Notes: generated by a model from the letters alone, not told the origin. A stretch of 64,000 nt of DNA from Spirosoma utsteinense (GCF_014282275.1 NZ_VFIA01000022.1:1-64000), one strand, 5' to 3'; positions 37,649-46,887 are shown, counted from the first letter of the stretch. A program made the numbers and translations.

Positions 37649-38199
37649 ATACTATCCTTGCTTACTTCAACCACCCGCTGTTAAAGTTCCCGCTCCTTGC
37701 CGGACTGGCAACGGGCGTATTGTGCTTCCTGTATTTTCTGGGCCTGTATGCCCTTGGCGTACCCGCCCTGGGAAACATTCGGGTGCTTGACTACGGTATT
37801 CATATCATTATGATCATTGCCACCGTTTGGTATTACCGGAAGAAAATTGGTCAGGGACGCATGCACCTGTGGGAAGGCCTGACGATCGGCTATGTGTTGA
37901 ACACGGTGGCTGCGCTGGTGACCGGCTGGCTCGTTTATCTGTTTGTAACGCAGGTCGATCCGGCTGTTTTTGCCGAATATGTCGTAAACTCAAAGAAATT
38001 ACTGCTGGAAGGCAAGAAACAACTCGTCGATCAGTTTGGGCCGGAGACATTCAATGAGCAGTGGGCAAAAGTAAGTACCATGCAACCGGCTGTGTTACTG
38101 CCCGACGAACTGACCAAGAAGACTGCTCTTGCCGTGCTGCCCGTATTGATTATATCCCTGATATTCCGCAAGCAGGATTATGGCGTCCTTAACCCCTAA
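37645..38199 (+). CDS. DUF4199 membrane protein
   Basis: 184 aa from ATG 37645, whose first bases overlap the preceding stop (ATGA). There are four membrane helices: about residues 12-35, 43-62, 75-98 and a C-terminal one (ALAVLPVLIISLIF). The soluble loop between the third and fourth contains a lysine-rich amphipathic helix. DUF4199 proteins are common in Bacteroidota and have no known function. A second copy follows 12 bases downstream. Confidence 0.8.
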   Translation: MNTILAYFNHPLLKFPLLAGLATGVLCFLYFLGLYALGVPALGNIRVLDYGIHIIMIIATVWYYRKKIGQGRMHLWEGLTIGYVLNTVAALVTGWLVYLFVTQVDPAVFAEYVVNSKKLLLEGKKQLVDQFGPETFNEQWAKVSTMQPAVLLPDELTKKTALAVLPVLIISLIFRKQDYGVLNP

Positions 38200-38211
38200 A
38201 CTAAACCTCAA

Positions 38212-38733
38212 ATGAACGATCAAATCTCTACTGCCCGTGTTGCCCTGAAGTGGGGTGTGATTACCGGTCTGGCGCTAGTCGTTTACTCGACGCTGCTGTA
38301 CACCCTTGGTCAAATGACCAATGGCCTCCTTACCATTGTTATCTACGTCATTATTGTGGTTGGCCTGGTGTTGGGCATGCGCGAGTACCGTACCCTCAAC
38401 GGCGACTACCTTACTTTTGGCGAAGGCGTAGGACTTGGTGCGCTGCTGTCGGCTGTGGCCGGTATCATCTCTTCTGCGTATACGGTATTGTACAGTACAT
38501 TTATCGATCCCGGTATGCAGGAACGGATGATGGAGCAGATGCGCGAGCAGTTAGAGGATCAGGGCAAGCTAAGTGATGAACAGATCGATCAGGCGCTCGA
38601 AATATCGCAGACGTTCCAAAGTCCGGGGCTACAGTTTATTGTCGGGATCTTCGGTACTATCCTGATTGGGGTTGTGTTCTCGCTGATCATTGCCGCTATT
38701 CTCCGCCGAAACAAAGCGAATCCGTTCGAGTAG
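38212..38733 (+). CDS. DUF4199 membrane protein, second copy
   Basis: 173 aa, four membrane helices (about residues 14-35, 38-58, 70-98, 142-165). An acidic, methionine-rich loop MQERMMEQMREQLEDQG precedes the last helix, which matches the usual DUF4199 topology. The pair with the gene upstream probably arose by duplication followed by strong divergence. It is followed after 30 bases by gldF. Confidence 0.82.
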   Translation: MNDQISTARVALKWGVITGLALVVYSTLLYTLGQMTNGLLTIVIYVIIVVGLVLGMREYRTLNGDYLTFGEGVGLGALLSAVAGIISSAYTVLYSTFIDPGMQERMMEQMREQLEDQGKLSDEQIDQALEISQTFQSPGLQFIVGIFGTILIGVVFSLIIAAILRRNKANPFE

Positions 38734-38763
38734 TTCGCACGCGGCATCTTCTCTCCGTTCCCT

Positions 38764-39483
38764 ATGCTGGCTATCTTCCGCAAAGAAATAAACCAATTTT
38801 TCTCGTCGTCCATTGCCTATATTATCATGGGCGTGTTCCTGACGGCGGTGGGCTTACTATTGTGGGTATTTCCCGATACGAGCGTGCTGGATGCGGGGTA
38901 TGCCGATATGGGGTCATTTTTCACCCTGACGCCCTACGTCATGCTGTTTCTGGTACCCGCTATTACCATGCGATCCATTGCCGATGAGGTCCGGATGGGA
39001 ACGATGGAGTGGTTGTTGACCAAGCCCGTTAGCCGGTGGGGCGTGGTAACAGGTAAGTTTAGCGCCAGTTGGCTGCTGGTGATCCTGACGCTGTTCCCAA
39101 CGCTGCTTTATTACCTGACCCTGTATCAGCTTGGCTCACCAGTTGGCAATATCGATTCGGCTAGTGTATTTGGATCGTATATAGGGCTTATTCTACTGGC
39201 GGGCGTATTTGTTGCCATTGGCTTGTGGGCGTCGTCACTCAACGACAATCAGGTCGTCGCGTTTGTGTTGGGCGTATTCTTCTGCTTTTTGTTTTATGTT
39301 GGCCTCAGTGCGCTGGCCGGGCTGTTCGCTCCGGGTAGTCTGGCTTATTATCTATCTTATTTTGCGCTGGATGAGCAATATCGTGCGCTGGGCAGAGGGC
39401 TTATCGATTCCCGAAATATTGTCTACCTGAGTAGCCTGACTTTCTTCTTTCTCCTTTTGACAGTAAATCAACTCAAGCAGTGA
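38764..39483 (+). CDS. gldF: Gliding-motility ABC transporter permease GldF
   Basis: 239 aa, six membrane helices. MLAIFRKEINQFFSSSIAYIIM, the ADEVRMGTMEWLLTKPVSRW segment and VGLSALAGLF are typical of GldF. In Flavobacterium johnsoniae it acts with the ATPase GldA and the auxiliary protein GldG in gliding. Length is normal. No gldG follows; a VanZ protein gene overlaps its stop by four bases instead. A related ABC-2 permease with another role is the alternative. Confidence 0.87.
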   Translation: MLAIFRKEINQFFSSSIAYIIMGVFLTAVGLLLWVFPDTSVLDAGYADMGSFFTLTPYVMLFLVPAITMRSIADEVRMGTMEWLLTKPVSRWGVVTGKFSASWLLVILTLFPTLLYYLTLYQLGSPVGNIDSASVFGSYIGLILLAGVFVAIGLWASSLNDNQVVAFVLGVFFCFLFYVGLSALAGLFAPGSLAYYLSYFALDEQYRALGRGLIDSRNIVYLSSLTFFFLLLTVNQLKQ

Positions 39484-39863
39484 ATTTCATTATAACGAAT
39501 CGCAGAAAGCTGCTCTATTATGCAGCCATCGGTTGGACGGTGGCTATATTTATCGGGTGCTCCATACCGGGTGATGGCTTACCACACGCATTCACCGGTA
39601 AAGACAAGCTGATGCACGTAAGCATATTTATGCTTTTTGGCTTTCTCTGGCGGCAGCTGGGCTACAGCGTATGGAAAGTACTACTGGCAGGTGTTGCCTA
39701 CGGCTTGCTAATCGAAGTCTGGCAGGGAATCATGCCTTTAAATCGCTCGTTTGACCTGTATGACGCCCTGGCTGATACAGTAGGAACGCTCATCGGTATT
39801 GGCCTGGCCTGGGGAGTAACGAAAGTAGTTGGAGAGTTAGTCGATAAGTCCATAAGGTCGTAG
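39480..39863 (+). CDS. VanZ-family membrane protein
   Basis: 127 aa, GTG start overlapping the gldF stop (GTGA), so translation is coupled. Four helices with the VanZ-like motif DKLMHVSIFMLFGFLW, and a conserved acid-polar segment LLIEVWQGIMPLNRSFDLYDALADTVGTLIG. VanZ proteins have been linked to teicoplanin resistance, but most are of unknown function. The last eight codons lie inside the start of a short tandem repeat array, so the C-terminus may have been changed by repeat growth. Confidence 0.88.
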   Translation: MNFIITNRRKLLYYAAIGWTVAIFIGCSIPGDGLPHAFTGKDKLMHVSIFMLFGFLWRQLGYSVWKVLLAGVAYGLLIEVWQGIMPLNRSFDLYDALADTVGTLIGIGLAWGVTKVVGELVDKSIRS

Positions 39864-39993
39864 GTCATAAAGTCATAAGTCATAAGTCATAAGTCATAAG
39901 TCGGCAAGTCGTAAGTAGCTGACGCCTGTTTACTATACAAGCGTCAGCCACTTACCGACTCATCGACTCATCGACTCATCGACTTACCGACTA
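39864..39993. repeat. CATAAGT tandem array with flanking palindrome between convergent genes
   Basis: Five near-perfect copies of the heptamer CATAAGT run from about 39866 to 39902, followed by an imperfect inverted repeat (arms at 39907-39925 and 39941-39960, 15-base loop) and three copies of the octamer TCATCGAC-like unit up to about 39985. The gene-internal sequence before 39864 has related units. It probably acts as a bidirectional terminator for the VanZ and TPR genes. Confidence 0.75.
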
Positions 39994-40007
39994 CCCACCC
40001 CCTGATT

Positions 40008-41375
40008 TCACCTCATTGCTGTTGGCCGCTGTCCATTACATTTTGCGCCGATAATCTTGTAGGCCTGTACGTAGCCTAGTTCACCCGCCCGGCTCAGATC
40101 GGCACAGGCATTTGGCTCGTCGCCTGAATCATAGCGTATGACGCCCCGGAGGTAGTACGCTTCGGCATGGCGGGGATTCAGTTTAATAGTGCTGTTGCAG
40201 TCGATGAGCGATCCTTTTTGATCGCCAAGCGACGAGCGGATCGTTGCCCGGATGAAATAGGCTTCGGCGTTGACAGGGTTCAGTTCAACAGCCCGGTTCA
40301 GATCCTGAATAGACGCTTTTCCCTCGCCGGATGTGTTTTTCAGGATACCCCGGATAAGAAATGCTTCAGAGCGTTCATCGGTCAGCTCGGTCATTTTATA
40401 ACGCTCCTGCACAACGGCATTCAATAGCGGTAACGTGCTAGTTGTAATAAATTCGCTGTAATAGGCTTTAGTCTGGTTGTGATTGACAACGGGGCCGATG
40501 TCAATAGACTTGTCGATGTCGGTAATGGCCTGTTTGGTACTTCCCAGCCGACTGCGGCAAAAACCGCGACTAAACAGGGCTTTGAAATGTGTTGGGTTCA
40601 GCAGCACTGTTTTGTCGAAGTCGGCCACGGCATTTTCGTAGTCACCAATTCGAGTCCGTACCAGGCCACGCCGGTAGTACAGTTCCGGGTCTTCCTTATT
40701 CAACTCGATCGCGCGGTTAAAATCGACTACCGCATTTTTATAGTCTTCCAGTTTGAAGCGGGCATAACCCCGGCCAGCCAGTGCCACTGTCCTGGCTGGA
40801 GCTTTCTCCAGGGCTAACGTGAAATCGGCTAGAGCGCCTTTGTAATCGGCCAGTTGCGTTTTACAGTTGCCCCGTGCTGTCAGAATATTTACGTCGGCCG
40901 GGTCGAGCGAAGCAGCCTTGTTGAAATCGAGTAAAGCGCTGCTCATATAGTTGATTTGTAGCCGGCATAAGCCGCGCTGATAAAATAAGGCTGCGTCGTT
41001 GGGACTCAGTTCGATCGCGCGGTTGAAATCCTGCATGGCACCCCGGAAATCTTCTTGCTTTGTTCGGTTGAGTCCCCGGTATAAGTATGAATTGGCATCG
41101 GCGCTGTTCAGCTCTATTGCCTGGTCAAGGTCCGCATTGGCTCCCTGAATATCGTTCAGACTTATTTTAGCCAACGCCCGGTTATAATAACTCGGCGCGT
41201 TTTCAGGATTCAAAATAATGGCAGCCGTAAATGACTGTGAAGCACCAGAAAAGTTCTTTGCATTGCTTTTCGTAATTCCTTCATTGAAAAAATCGGCAGC
41301 GGTTTGCTGTGCTACTACCACTTGAGTGAGTAGACAGAAGAGGATAGATAGAGTGGATACCAAAATAGATCGCAT
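40008..41375 (-). CDS. Exported tetratricopeptide-repeat protein
   Basis: 455 aa. Signal peptide residues 1-22 (cut near VAQQ). Then come about eleven TPR units of 34 residues with the typical pattern of small residues at positions 8 and 20 and repeated ALADFTLALEKAPARTVALAGRG-like blocks, interrupted once around residue 285-330 by a non-TPR segment with NHNQTKAYYSEF. It probably scaffolds envelope proteins in the periplasm. No partner can be named. Confidence 0.88.
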   Translation of the reverse strand: MRSILVSTLSILFCLLTQVVVAQQTAADFFNEGITKSNAKNFSGASQSFTAAIILNPENAPSYYNRALAKISLNDIQGANADLDQAIELNSADANSYLYRGLNRTKQEDFRGAMQDFNRAIELSPNDAALFYQRGLCRLQINYMSSALLDFNKAASLDPADVNILTARGNCKTQLADYKGALADFTLALEKAPARTVALAGRGYARFKLEDYKNAVVDFNRAIELNKEDPELYYRRGLVRTRIGDYENAVADFDKTVLLNPTHFKALFSRGFCRSRLGSTKQAITDIDKSIDIGPVVNHNQTKAYYSEFITTSTLPLLNAVVQERYKMTELTDERSEAFLIRGILKNTSGEGKASIQDLNRAVELNPVNAEAYFIRATIRSSLGDQKGSLIDCNSTIKLNPRHAEAYYLRGVIRYDSGDEPNACADLSRAGELGYVQAYKIIGAKCNGQRPTAMR

Positions 41376-41715
41376 AGGATGAGTTAAGTTAGGTTACAGG
41401 GGAAATTAAAGTGGTTAGCCAAAAATAGCGTTCCTGAGGGTAACAAAGTCCTTTATATGAAAATAAATAAAACAAAACGCATAAAAAATTTAAATAATTA
41501 AATTTTTTGTATAAACTATATCGCTTAATTTATATTATAGAATAAGTAGAGAGCCGGTTTATACGTGCGTCAATGACAATAATAATGGCAGATTATAGGC
41601 CTGTTGGTACACAAAGGCTGGAGAAATCAGTTAATGATTATGTGATTAAAATCTAGATAACAGCGGGCGGGTTGGGAAAAAATCGCCAATTTGACCCCTC
41701 AAATCATTGATCGTT
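41376..41715. other. AT-rich divergent region between the TPR gene and gnd
   Basis: 340 bases, no gene. On the minus strand TATTTTTG (41420-41427) fits the -7 consensus, with a TTTG 16 bases upstream (41444-41447) inside the motif GGGTAACAAAGT (41438-41449). An AT palindrome (about 41485-41510) can form a hairpin. The plus-strand promoter for gnd is not evident. Confidence 0.45.
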
Positions 41716-42612
41716 ATGCATATTGGATTCATTGGCTTAGGAAAGATGGGGTTTAATCTCGTCGGTAACTTAGTCCGTCACGGCCACACAGTTGTTGGCT
41801 ACGATATTAATGAGGAACTGGTCAACGCTGTCCGCGAGACGGGTGCAACAGGGGTTACGTCCTTACAGGATCTCTACGATAAGCTGCCTGAGAAGCGCGT
41901 CTTATGGCTTATGATCCCGGCGGGTCCGCTCATTGATAATGTCATTGAGCAGCTGTTGGCTATGATGCAACCCGGCGACGTTGTGATTGATGGAGGAAAC
42001 TCACATTTCCAGGACTCCATCCGGCGTCATACCTACCTGAAAGAGAAAGGTATTGGCTTCCTGGATTGCGGTACCAGTGGTGGTATTAGTGGTGCCCTGA
42101 ACGGGGCCTGCACCATGGTTGGGGGCGATGCTGACGTGATTGAACCACTACATGCGGTGTTCAATGATATCTCGGTTGAAAATGGCTACCTCTATACTGG
42201 TCCTGGCGGAAGTGGGCACTTTACCAAAATGGTCCACAACGGAATCGAGTACGGTATGATGCAATCCATTGCCGAGGGTTTCGAAGTACTAAGCAAAAGT
42301 CAGTTTCCGTTCGACTACGAAGCGGTAGCCCGTATGTGGAGTAACGGCTCTGTCATTCGCGGCTGGTTGATGGAACTAACCGAAAATGCCTTTAAGAAAG
42401 ACGCCAATCTGGATGAAATTCAGGGACGCATGTTTTCATCGGGCGAAGGTAAATGGACGCTCGAAACGGCGCTCGACCTGGGTGTACCAACACCCGTTAT
42501 TGCACTATCGCTTATCATGCGGTATCGTTCCCTACAGGACGATACCTTCACGGGTAAAGTAGTAGCAGCCTTGCGTAATGAGTTTGGCGGACACGCGGTG
42601 GCAAAAAAATAA
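41716..42612 (+). CDS. gnd: 6-phosphogluconate dehydrogenase, short form
   Basis: 298 aa from ATG 41716. A TTG three codons upstream is in frame. It oxidatively decarboxylates 6-phosphogluconate to ribulose-5-phosphate. The Rossmann start MHIGFIGLGKMGFNLV, DGGNSHFQDSIRR, GTSGGISGA (catalytic region) and KMVHNGIEYGMMQSIAEG with the catalytic lysine are all present. At about 300 aa it is the short, decarboxylating type found in many Gram-positive and Bacteroidota genomes, in contrast to the 470-aa enterobacterial form. Confidence 0.92.
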   Translation: MHIGFIGLGKMGFNLVGNLVRHGHTVVGYDINEELVNAVRETGATGVTSLQDLYDKLPEKRVLWLMIPAGPLIDNVIEQLLAMMQPGDVVIDGGNSHFQDSIRRHTYLKEKGIGFLDCGTSGGISGALNGACTMVGGDADVIEPLHAVFNDISVENGYLYTGPGGSGHFTKMVHNGIEYGMMQSIAEGFEVLSKSQFPFDYEAVARMWSNGSVIRGWLMELTENAFKKDANLDEIQGRMFSSGEGKWTLETALDLGVPTPVIALSLIMRYRSLQDDTFTGKVVAALRNEFGGHAVAKK

Positions 42613-42666
42613 TTTGTATTTTGGCAGAAGGAAGCTCAATCTGATCCGTTTCTGTTCGTTACTGGT

Positions 42667-42726
42667 AAAAGGGTTTGGACAGTACCGGTTGTCTTCTCTA
42701 CACAATCGGTACTGTCCAAACCCTTT
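42667..42726 (+). terminator. Very long hairpin behind gnd
   Basis: Two 26-base arms (42667-42692 and 42701-42726) with a single G-U-type mismatch enclose an 8-base loop. A T-run follows on the plus strand and an A-run begins the structure, so it can terminate in both directions. It lies about 55 bases after the gnd stop and directly before the desaturase gene. Confidence 0.85.
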
Positions 42727-42758
42727 TTTGCTTAACCTTATAATTATTGAACCACTAC

Positions 42759-43826
42759 ATGAAGGCATTGGGAACCATTCACGATCCTGTTTTTACGGCT
42801 CGTACGTATAGTCGTCTGGATCAATTTTTTCTAAAATTTATCAAAGATGAGCGCGATTTACCATTTGTCTACCTGTCTATTCGTATCACGCTGGTTTTGA
42901 TTCCGCTCAGTGTGTTGCTGTTTATGCCTTTCATAACGGGTGCCGTATGGTGGGCCGTGGCCGCTGCTCATCTATTCGTCAGCACATTCGTGTTCAAAGG
43001 CCCTTTCGGTCTCATGCTGCACTGTACGAGCCACCGGCCGTTTTTTAAGCCGGAATATGCCTGGATGAATAACTACCTGCCCTGGGTACTGGCTCCGTTT
43101 TTCGGTCATACGCCCGAAACCTACTACAGCCACCATATTGGGATGCACCATCCCGAAAATAATCTTGAAGATGACGAGAGCAGCACGATGACGTTTCAGC
43201 GTGATAGCTTGCGAAGTTTTCTGGCCTATTTCGGGCAGTTCTTCGTGCGTGGCGTCCACGATCTACTGACATACCTGCGGTGGAAGAACCGGCCTAAGCT
43301 GGCTCAGCGGGCACTTATTGGTGAAATTTCGTTTGGCATTATCTGTGTCGTTCTTCTCTTCGTGAACTGGCCCGCCACCGTGCTGGTATTTCTGTTACCG
43401 CTGGTTGTCTACCGGCTCGTTGCTATGCTCGGCAACTGGACACAACATGCTTTCGTAGATAGCGAAGATCCTGGTAACGCCTACAAAAACAGCATCACCT
43501 GTATTAATGTCAAGTACAACAAAAAGTGCTGGAATGATGGCTACCACATCAGCCACCACGTTCGCCCGGCCATGCACTGGACAGAGCACCCAACCTTTTT
43601 CCTGAAGACCATCGATAAATATGCGCAGAATCAGGCAATCATATTCGATGGACTGGACTTCTTGCAGGTTTTCTACCTGCTCATGAACAAACGGTACGAA
43701 AAATTGGCCAGCCATATGGTCAATGTCAATAAGGCCTTCGCCGATACAGACGAGGCAATTGCCGTGCTGCGTCGGCGAACGGAGCGTATTCCCGTCAGAT
43801 CGACTGATCTGCAACTGGCTATGTAA
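42759..43826 (+). CDS. Membrane fatty acid desaturase-like protein
   Basis: 355 aa from ATG 42759. Several membrane helices and the three histidine boxes of the integral membrane desaturase/hydroxylase family: HCTSH (about residue 88), HHIGMHH (about 125) and HISHH (about 267). These bind a di-iron centre. The spacing fits acyl-lipid or sphingolipid desaturases, and it might also be a carotenoid or lipid hydroxylase. It is preceded by the gnd terminator, so it has its own promoter or read-through from the weak side. Confidence 0.85.
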   Translation: MKALGTIHDPVFTARTYSRLDQFFLKFIKDERDLPFVYLSIRITLVLIPLSVLLFMPFITGAVWWAVAAAHLFVSTFVFKGPFGLMLHCTSHRPFFKPEYAWMNNYLPWVLAPFFGHTPETYYSHHIGMHHPENNLEDDESSTMTFQRDSLRSFLAYFGQFFVRGVHDLLTYLRWKNRPKLAQRALIGEISFGIICVVLLFVNWPATVLVFLLPLVVYRLVAMLGNWTQHAFVDSEDPGNAYKNSITCINVKYNKKCWNDGYHISHHVRPAMHWTEHPTFFLKTIDKYAQNQAIIFDGLDFLQVFYLLMNKRYEKLASHMVNVNKAFADTDEAIAVLRRRTERIPVRSTDLQLAM

Positions 43827-43845
43827 TCAACTAAATTGGGGTAGT

Positions 43846-44730
43846 TCAACTGTTGCCCCCGTCGATGCGGGCTTCGATAAGGCGCTGTACATCGGTTGCT
43901 ACATTCGACAGGAAGTCGTAGCCAGTTAGGTTTTCCAAGGCATCAACTGTGGTGATGTACGCTTTCCAGGGTTTATCGGCTGCTGATTGATTGTTGGGGA
44001 TGGCAACCGCTATGATGCGCGTATCGGTCGATATGCGGGCGGCATCGTCAGATCCTGTTGGCAGTACTACGATGATTTTCCAGAGGGTAGCCGGAACAGT
44101 TATTTTTCCGCCCGCCAGCGTTGTGGCCGATCCATTCTGGCCAATGCCGCCTGTGCCGTGCGTTCCGGCAATAACATAGACTTCGTTGCCCGTTGTGGTG
44201 AGCTGTCGTTCATATTCTTCCAAATATTTCCAGACTTCCCGGTTGTGTCGTGGAGCTTGTGGCACGATGTTGGTTAGTAAAAACGTAGCCAGGTTGTCGT
44301 CGGGCGTTCCGTCCCGGTCGTCTGACGGGCAAAGGTGCCCCCGGTCAAATCCAGTGTTGGTATAATCGGATGGCCTGGCGGCATACCAGCCTTCGGGTAA
44401 GGCCGGATCGGGCCGAAAGGCATCCTTACGGGGGCTGTCCCCTTTCCAGGCTGTACTCAAGTGCCAGCTGGCCCAGTTGGCAATACCCCGGCTGCGACTA
44501 TACGATAGTGCATACTGCGGCTTGGTCATCAGGTAATTCTCCGGGTCGCTGACAGAAGCACCGCTCGGATTACCCAGCGTGAGGTTATCGTCGCGGGTGG
44601 GGAGTGTCGATCCGTTGCCAGTCGATTTTGGGACGTTAGCCGGCAAGCAGCCTACCAGCCAAACGCACAGACTAACCGAGTAAACAATAGATTTCAACCG
44701 ATGCCGTAGTATAATTGATTTTGCTGACAT
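43846..44730 (-). CDS. DNA/RNA non-specific endonuclease, lipoprotein
   Basis: 294 aa. A lipoprotein signal ends at C28 (LVGC), so the enzyme is probably anchored in the periplasm or at the surface. The NUC1-type active site DRGH lies at residues 129-132, with H132 as general base, followed by [24 protein letters not shown] with the metal-binding asparagine. It cuts DNA and RNA and probably serves nutrient acquisition. It is convergent with the desaturase gene, 20 bases apart. A -7-like TACGTTTG reads on the minus strand at 44753-44760. Confidence 0.88.
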   Translation of the reverse strand: MSAKSIILRHRLKSIVYSVSLCVWLVGCLPANVPKSTGNGSTLPTRDDNLTLGNPSGASVSDPENYLMTKPQYALSYSRSRGIANWASWHLSTAWKGDSPRKDAFRPDPALPEGWYAARPSDYTNTGFDRGHLCPSDDRDGTPDDNLATFLLTNIVPQAPRHNREVWKYLEEYERQLTTTGNEVYVIAGTHGTGGIGQNGSATTLAGGKITVPATLWKIIVVLPTGSDDAARISTDTRIIAVAIPNNQSAADKPWKAYITTVDALENLTGYDFLSNVATDVQRLIEARIDGGNS

Positions 44731-44752
44731 TCTTAGTGAACTTTACAACGCA

Positions 44753-44760
44753 CAAACGTA
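44753..44760 (-). promoter_or_regulatory. Candidate -7 box (TACGTTTG) for the nuclease gene
   Basis: CAAACGTA on the plus strand reads TACGTTTG on the minus strand, 23 bases before the nuclease ATG. No TTG lies at the -33 distance. Confidence 0.3.
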
Positions 44761-44834
44761 ACTGCACTACTTAGTCGAGTGATTCAGCCGAGTATTTGCA
44801 AAATTGACCTAAAAAAGACGAGTTATCTGCTGTT

Positions 44835-46862
44835 ATGGCTAAAAAAAAGCAACCCACCGGTTCAGGTTATGATAAGCCCGGTCAGGAAAGGCAATCCAAC
44901 GAAAGACCTGTTCGCCCGGTAGCTCCCAAGCCAACGACAATGCCTGCCAGTGGTTCCGGTCGGTCAATCCCGGTCCGGGCTACCGATCCATCTCCGCGTT
45001 CGACCTCAACGCCATCCACCAGCCCCGATCTGCCCATTGAAGCGCGTCCGGTGCTGTGGTGGCCACCGTTAGTACTGGCCTTACTTGGGTCTCTGCTCTA
45101 CATCAATACGTTTGGTCACCAGTATGCGCTTGACGATATCGCAGCTATTGGTCAAAACCTATTTGTGAAAAAAGGGATTGCGGGAATTCCAGACCTGCTC
45201 CGAACGGAGTTCTGGCACTTCAGCAATATCTCGCTGGGTTATTACCGGCCTTTGTCCCTAATTACATTTGCTCTTGAGCAGGAGTACTTCAAAGACAGTC
45301 CCCACATCAGTCATATGATTAACGCTGGCCTCTATGGCCTGACGGGTTTGGTCATTGGTGTTCTCTTGCAGAAATGGCTCTATAAACAAACTATTCCAGC
45401 TTTCCTGATAGGGCTGGTATTCATAGCGCACCCGCTTCATACCGAAATTGTCGCTAACATCAAGGGACGCGATGAGATCTTAAGTTTCCTGTTTATCAGC
45501 CTAATGCTCTTGTCCTACTGGCGCTATCTGGAGACGAAGCAGGTAGGTTGGACCATTGGCGCGTGTCTGTCCCTCTACCTGGCGTTTCTCTCCAAAGAGT
45601 CGTCGATTGTAAGCCTGGCACTGATTCCAGCGATGCAGTACTGGTTTGCCCGTCAGAATGTCTGGCAGTCGCTCATCAGTCTGTGGCCATTTCTAATCGT
45701 AGCCGCCCTGTTTTTCTACCAGAAGAAGGTAATGATTGGTACCCTGAGCGGCAACCCGCCTGTTGACTGGGCCAACTACCCTTATGCCATCGAAAAGACG
45801 CAGAAGTCGACGATGTTCAAATTTCTGACCTACTACATACGGCTGCTTGTGTTGCCTCACCCGTTGGTGTATGACTACTCCTACAACGTGATTCCGTCGG
45901 GTAGCAAAGGAGACTTGCTGACATGGACGGGCTTTTTCGGGCTGTTGGCTATGATCTGGCTAAGCTGGAAAGGGTTCGTGAAACGTACACTATGGGGATT
46001 TGGTCTGTTCTGGTTCTTTGTAACGATGGCACCAGGGCTGGGCTTTATCTGGTTCCGGGGCGGTATCCTGGCCGAACGCTTCACCTATGCGGCTGTTATG
46101 GGCTTCGGTTTCGTATTGATCTGGGCGCTACAGCGGCTGTTGGTGCGCGCTCAAGCCAATGCGGATACCAAACCGATGCTGGTTCGGTATGCACCGCTGT
46201 TAGGTCTGATGGCTGTTGTTACCGGTTTGTATTCCTTCAAAACGGTAGAACGTAACCGTGATTGGGAGAATAACTTCGTGCTGTTCAACTCGGCGCTGCC
46301 CCATGCCCCCAATAGCTGTCAGGTGCAGCGCCATGTAGCCAACGAGTGGATCGAAAAAGGCTTGAAAGACCGGACCCGGGCCGATTCGATCGCTAACGCG
46401 GTTAATTTGATCAAGCCAAAACCGTCTGTAGAGCAGGTGAAGAAAGGTCAGATTCTGATCGATAGTAGCCTTGCTCATGCCAACAAACACGGGCGCTGGG
46501 CGCTCGACCATTTACAGGAGTCGACGCGCATCTACCCGAATTTCGGCGAAGCTTATTTCTCCATGGCTTATGTGTTCCAAAAAATCACGCCCAACGTCGA
46601 CTCGGCTAAATACTACTATAAGCAAACGATTCGGGCCGCGTCAGCCTACGCACCAGCCTATAACAACCTTGGCGTGATCTACCAGGGCGAAGGCCTGGCT
46701 GAAAACAACCGCCAGAAGCTTGAACTGGCGTCGTATTACTATAACCAGTCGATGATTGTAAATCCGGCTTATGTAGATGGGCAGAACAACCGGGCCAGCC
46801 TGCTTAAAGCGACGGGGCTGGATGTGCGATCGCTGCCTGATTCGCTGATACGAAAGTATTGA
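44835..46862 (+). CDS. Membrane glycosyltransferase with TPR tail (TMTC/PMT-like)
   Basis: 675 aa. Residues 1-70 are a hydrophilic Pro/Ser/Thr/Arg-rich tail. About ten membrane helices follow (75-460). The first loop contains the GT-C acidic motif in GHQYALDDIAAIGQN, and FIAHPLHTEIVANIKGRDEI is typical of the TMTC-like group that glycosylates secreted proteins in eukaryotes. The C-terminal 200 residues contain about three TPR units (APAYNNLGVIYQGEG). It may O-glycosylate exported proteins; O-glycosylation is common in Bacteroidota, but this enzyme's role is inferred only. Confidence 0.78.
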   Translation: MAKKKQPTGSGYDKPGQERQSNERPVRPVAPKPTTMPASGSGRSIPVRATDPSPRSTSTPSTSPDLPIEARPVLWWPPLVLALLGSLLYINTFGHQYALDDIAAIGQNLFVKKGIAGIPDLLRTEFWHFSNISLGYYRPLSLITFALEQEYFKDSPHISHMINAGLYGLTGLVIGVLLQKWLYKQTIPAFLIGLVFIAHPLHTEIVANIKGRDEILSFLFISLMLLSYWRYLETKQVGWTIGACLSLYLAFLSKESSIVSLALIPAMQYWFARQNVWQSLISLWPFLIVAALFFYQKKVMIGTLSGNPPVDWANYPYAIEKTQKSTMFKFLTYYIRLLVLPHPLVYDYSYNVIPSGSKGDLLTWTGFFGLLAMIWLSWKGFVKRTLWGFGLFWFFVTMAPGLGFIWFRGGILAERFTYAAVMGFGFVLIWALQRLLVRAQANADTKPMLVRYAPLLGLMAVVTGLYSFKTVERNRDWENNFVLFNSALPHAPNSCQVQRHVANEWIEKGLKDRTRADSIANAVNLIKPKPSVEQVKKGQILIDSSLAHANKHGRWALDHLQESTRIYPNFGEAYFSMAYVFQKITPNVDSAKYYYKQTIRAASAYAPAYNNLGVIYQGEGLAENNRQKLELASYYYNQSMIVNPAYVDGQNNRASLLKATGLDVRSLPDSLIRKY

Positions 46863-46887
46863 TCAGAAATTCGCATTGAAGTCAGAA

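Noticed and set aside
39864-39993. Short direct repeats that could suggest a CRISPR array
   Set aside because: Units are only 7-8 bases long, directly adjacent and without spacers, and no cas gene is present.
42532-42811. Two overlapping small frames on opposite strands with similar peptide sequence
   Set aside because: The similarity is caused by the long palindrome at 42667-42726 being read in both directions. They are not genes.
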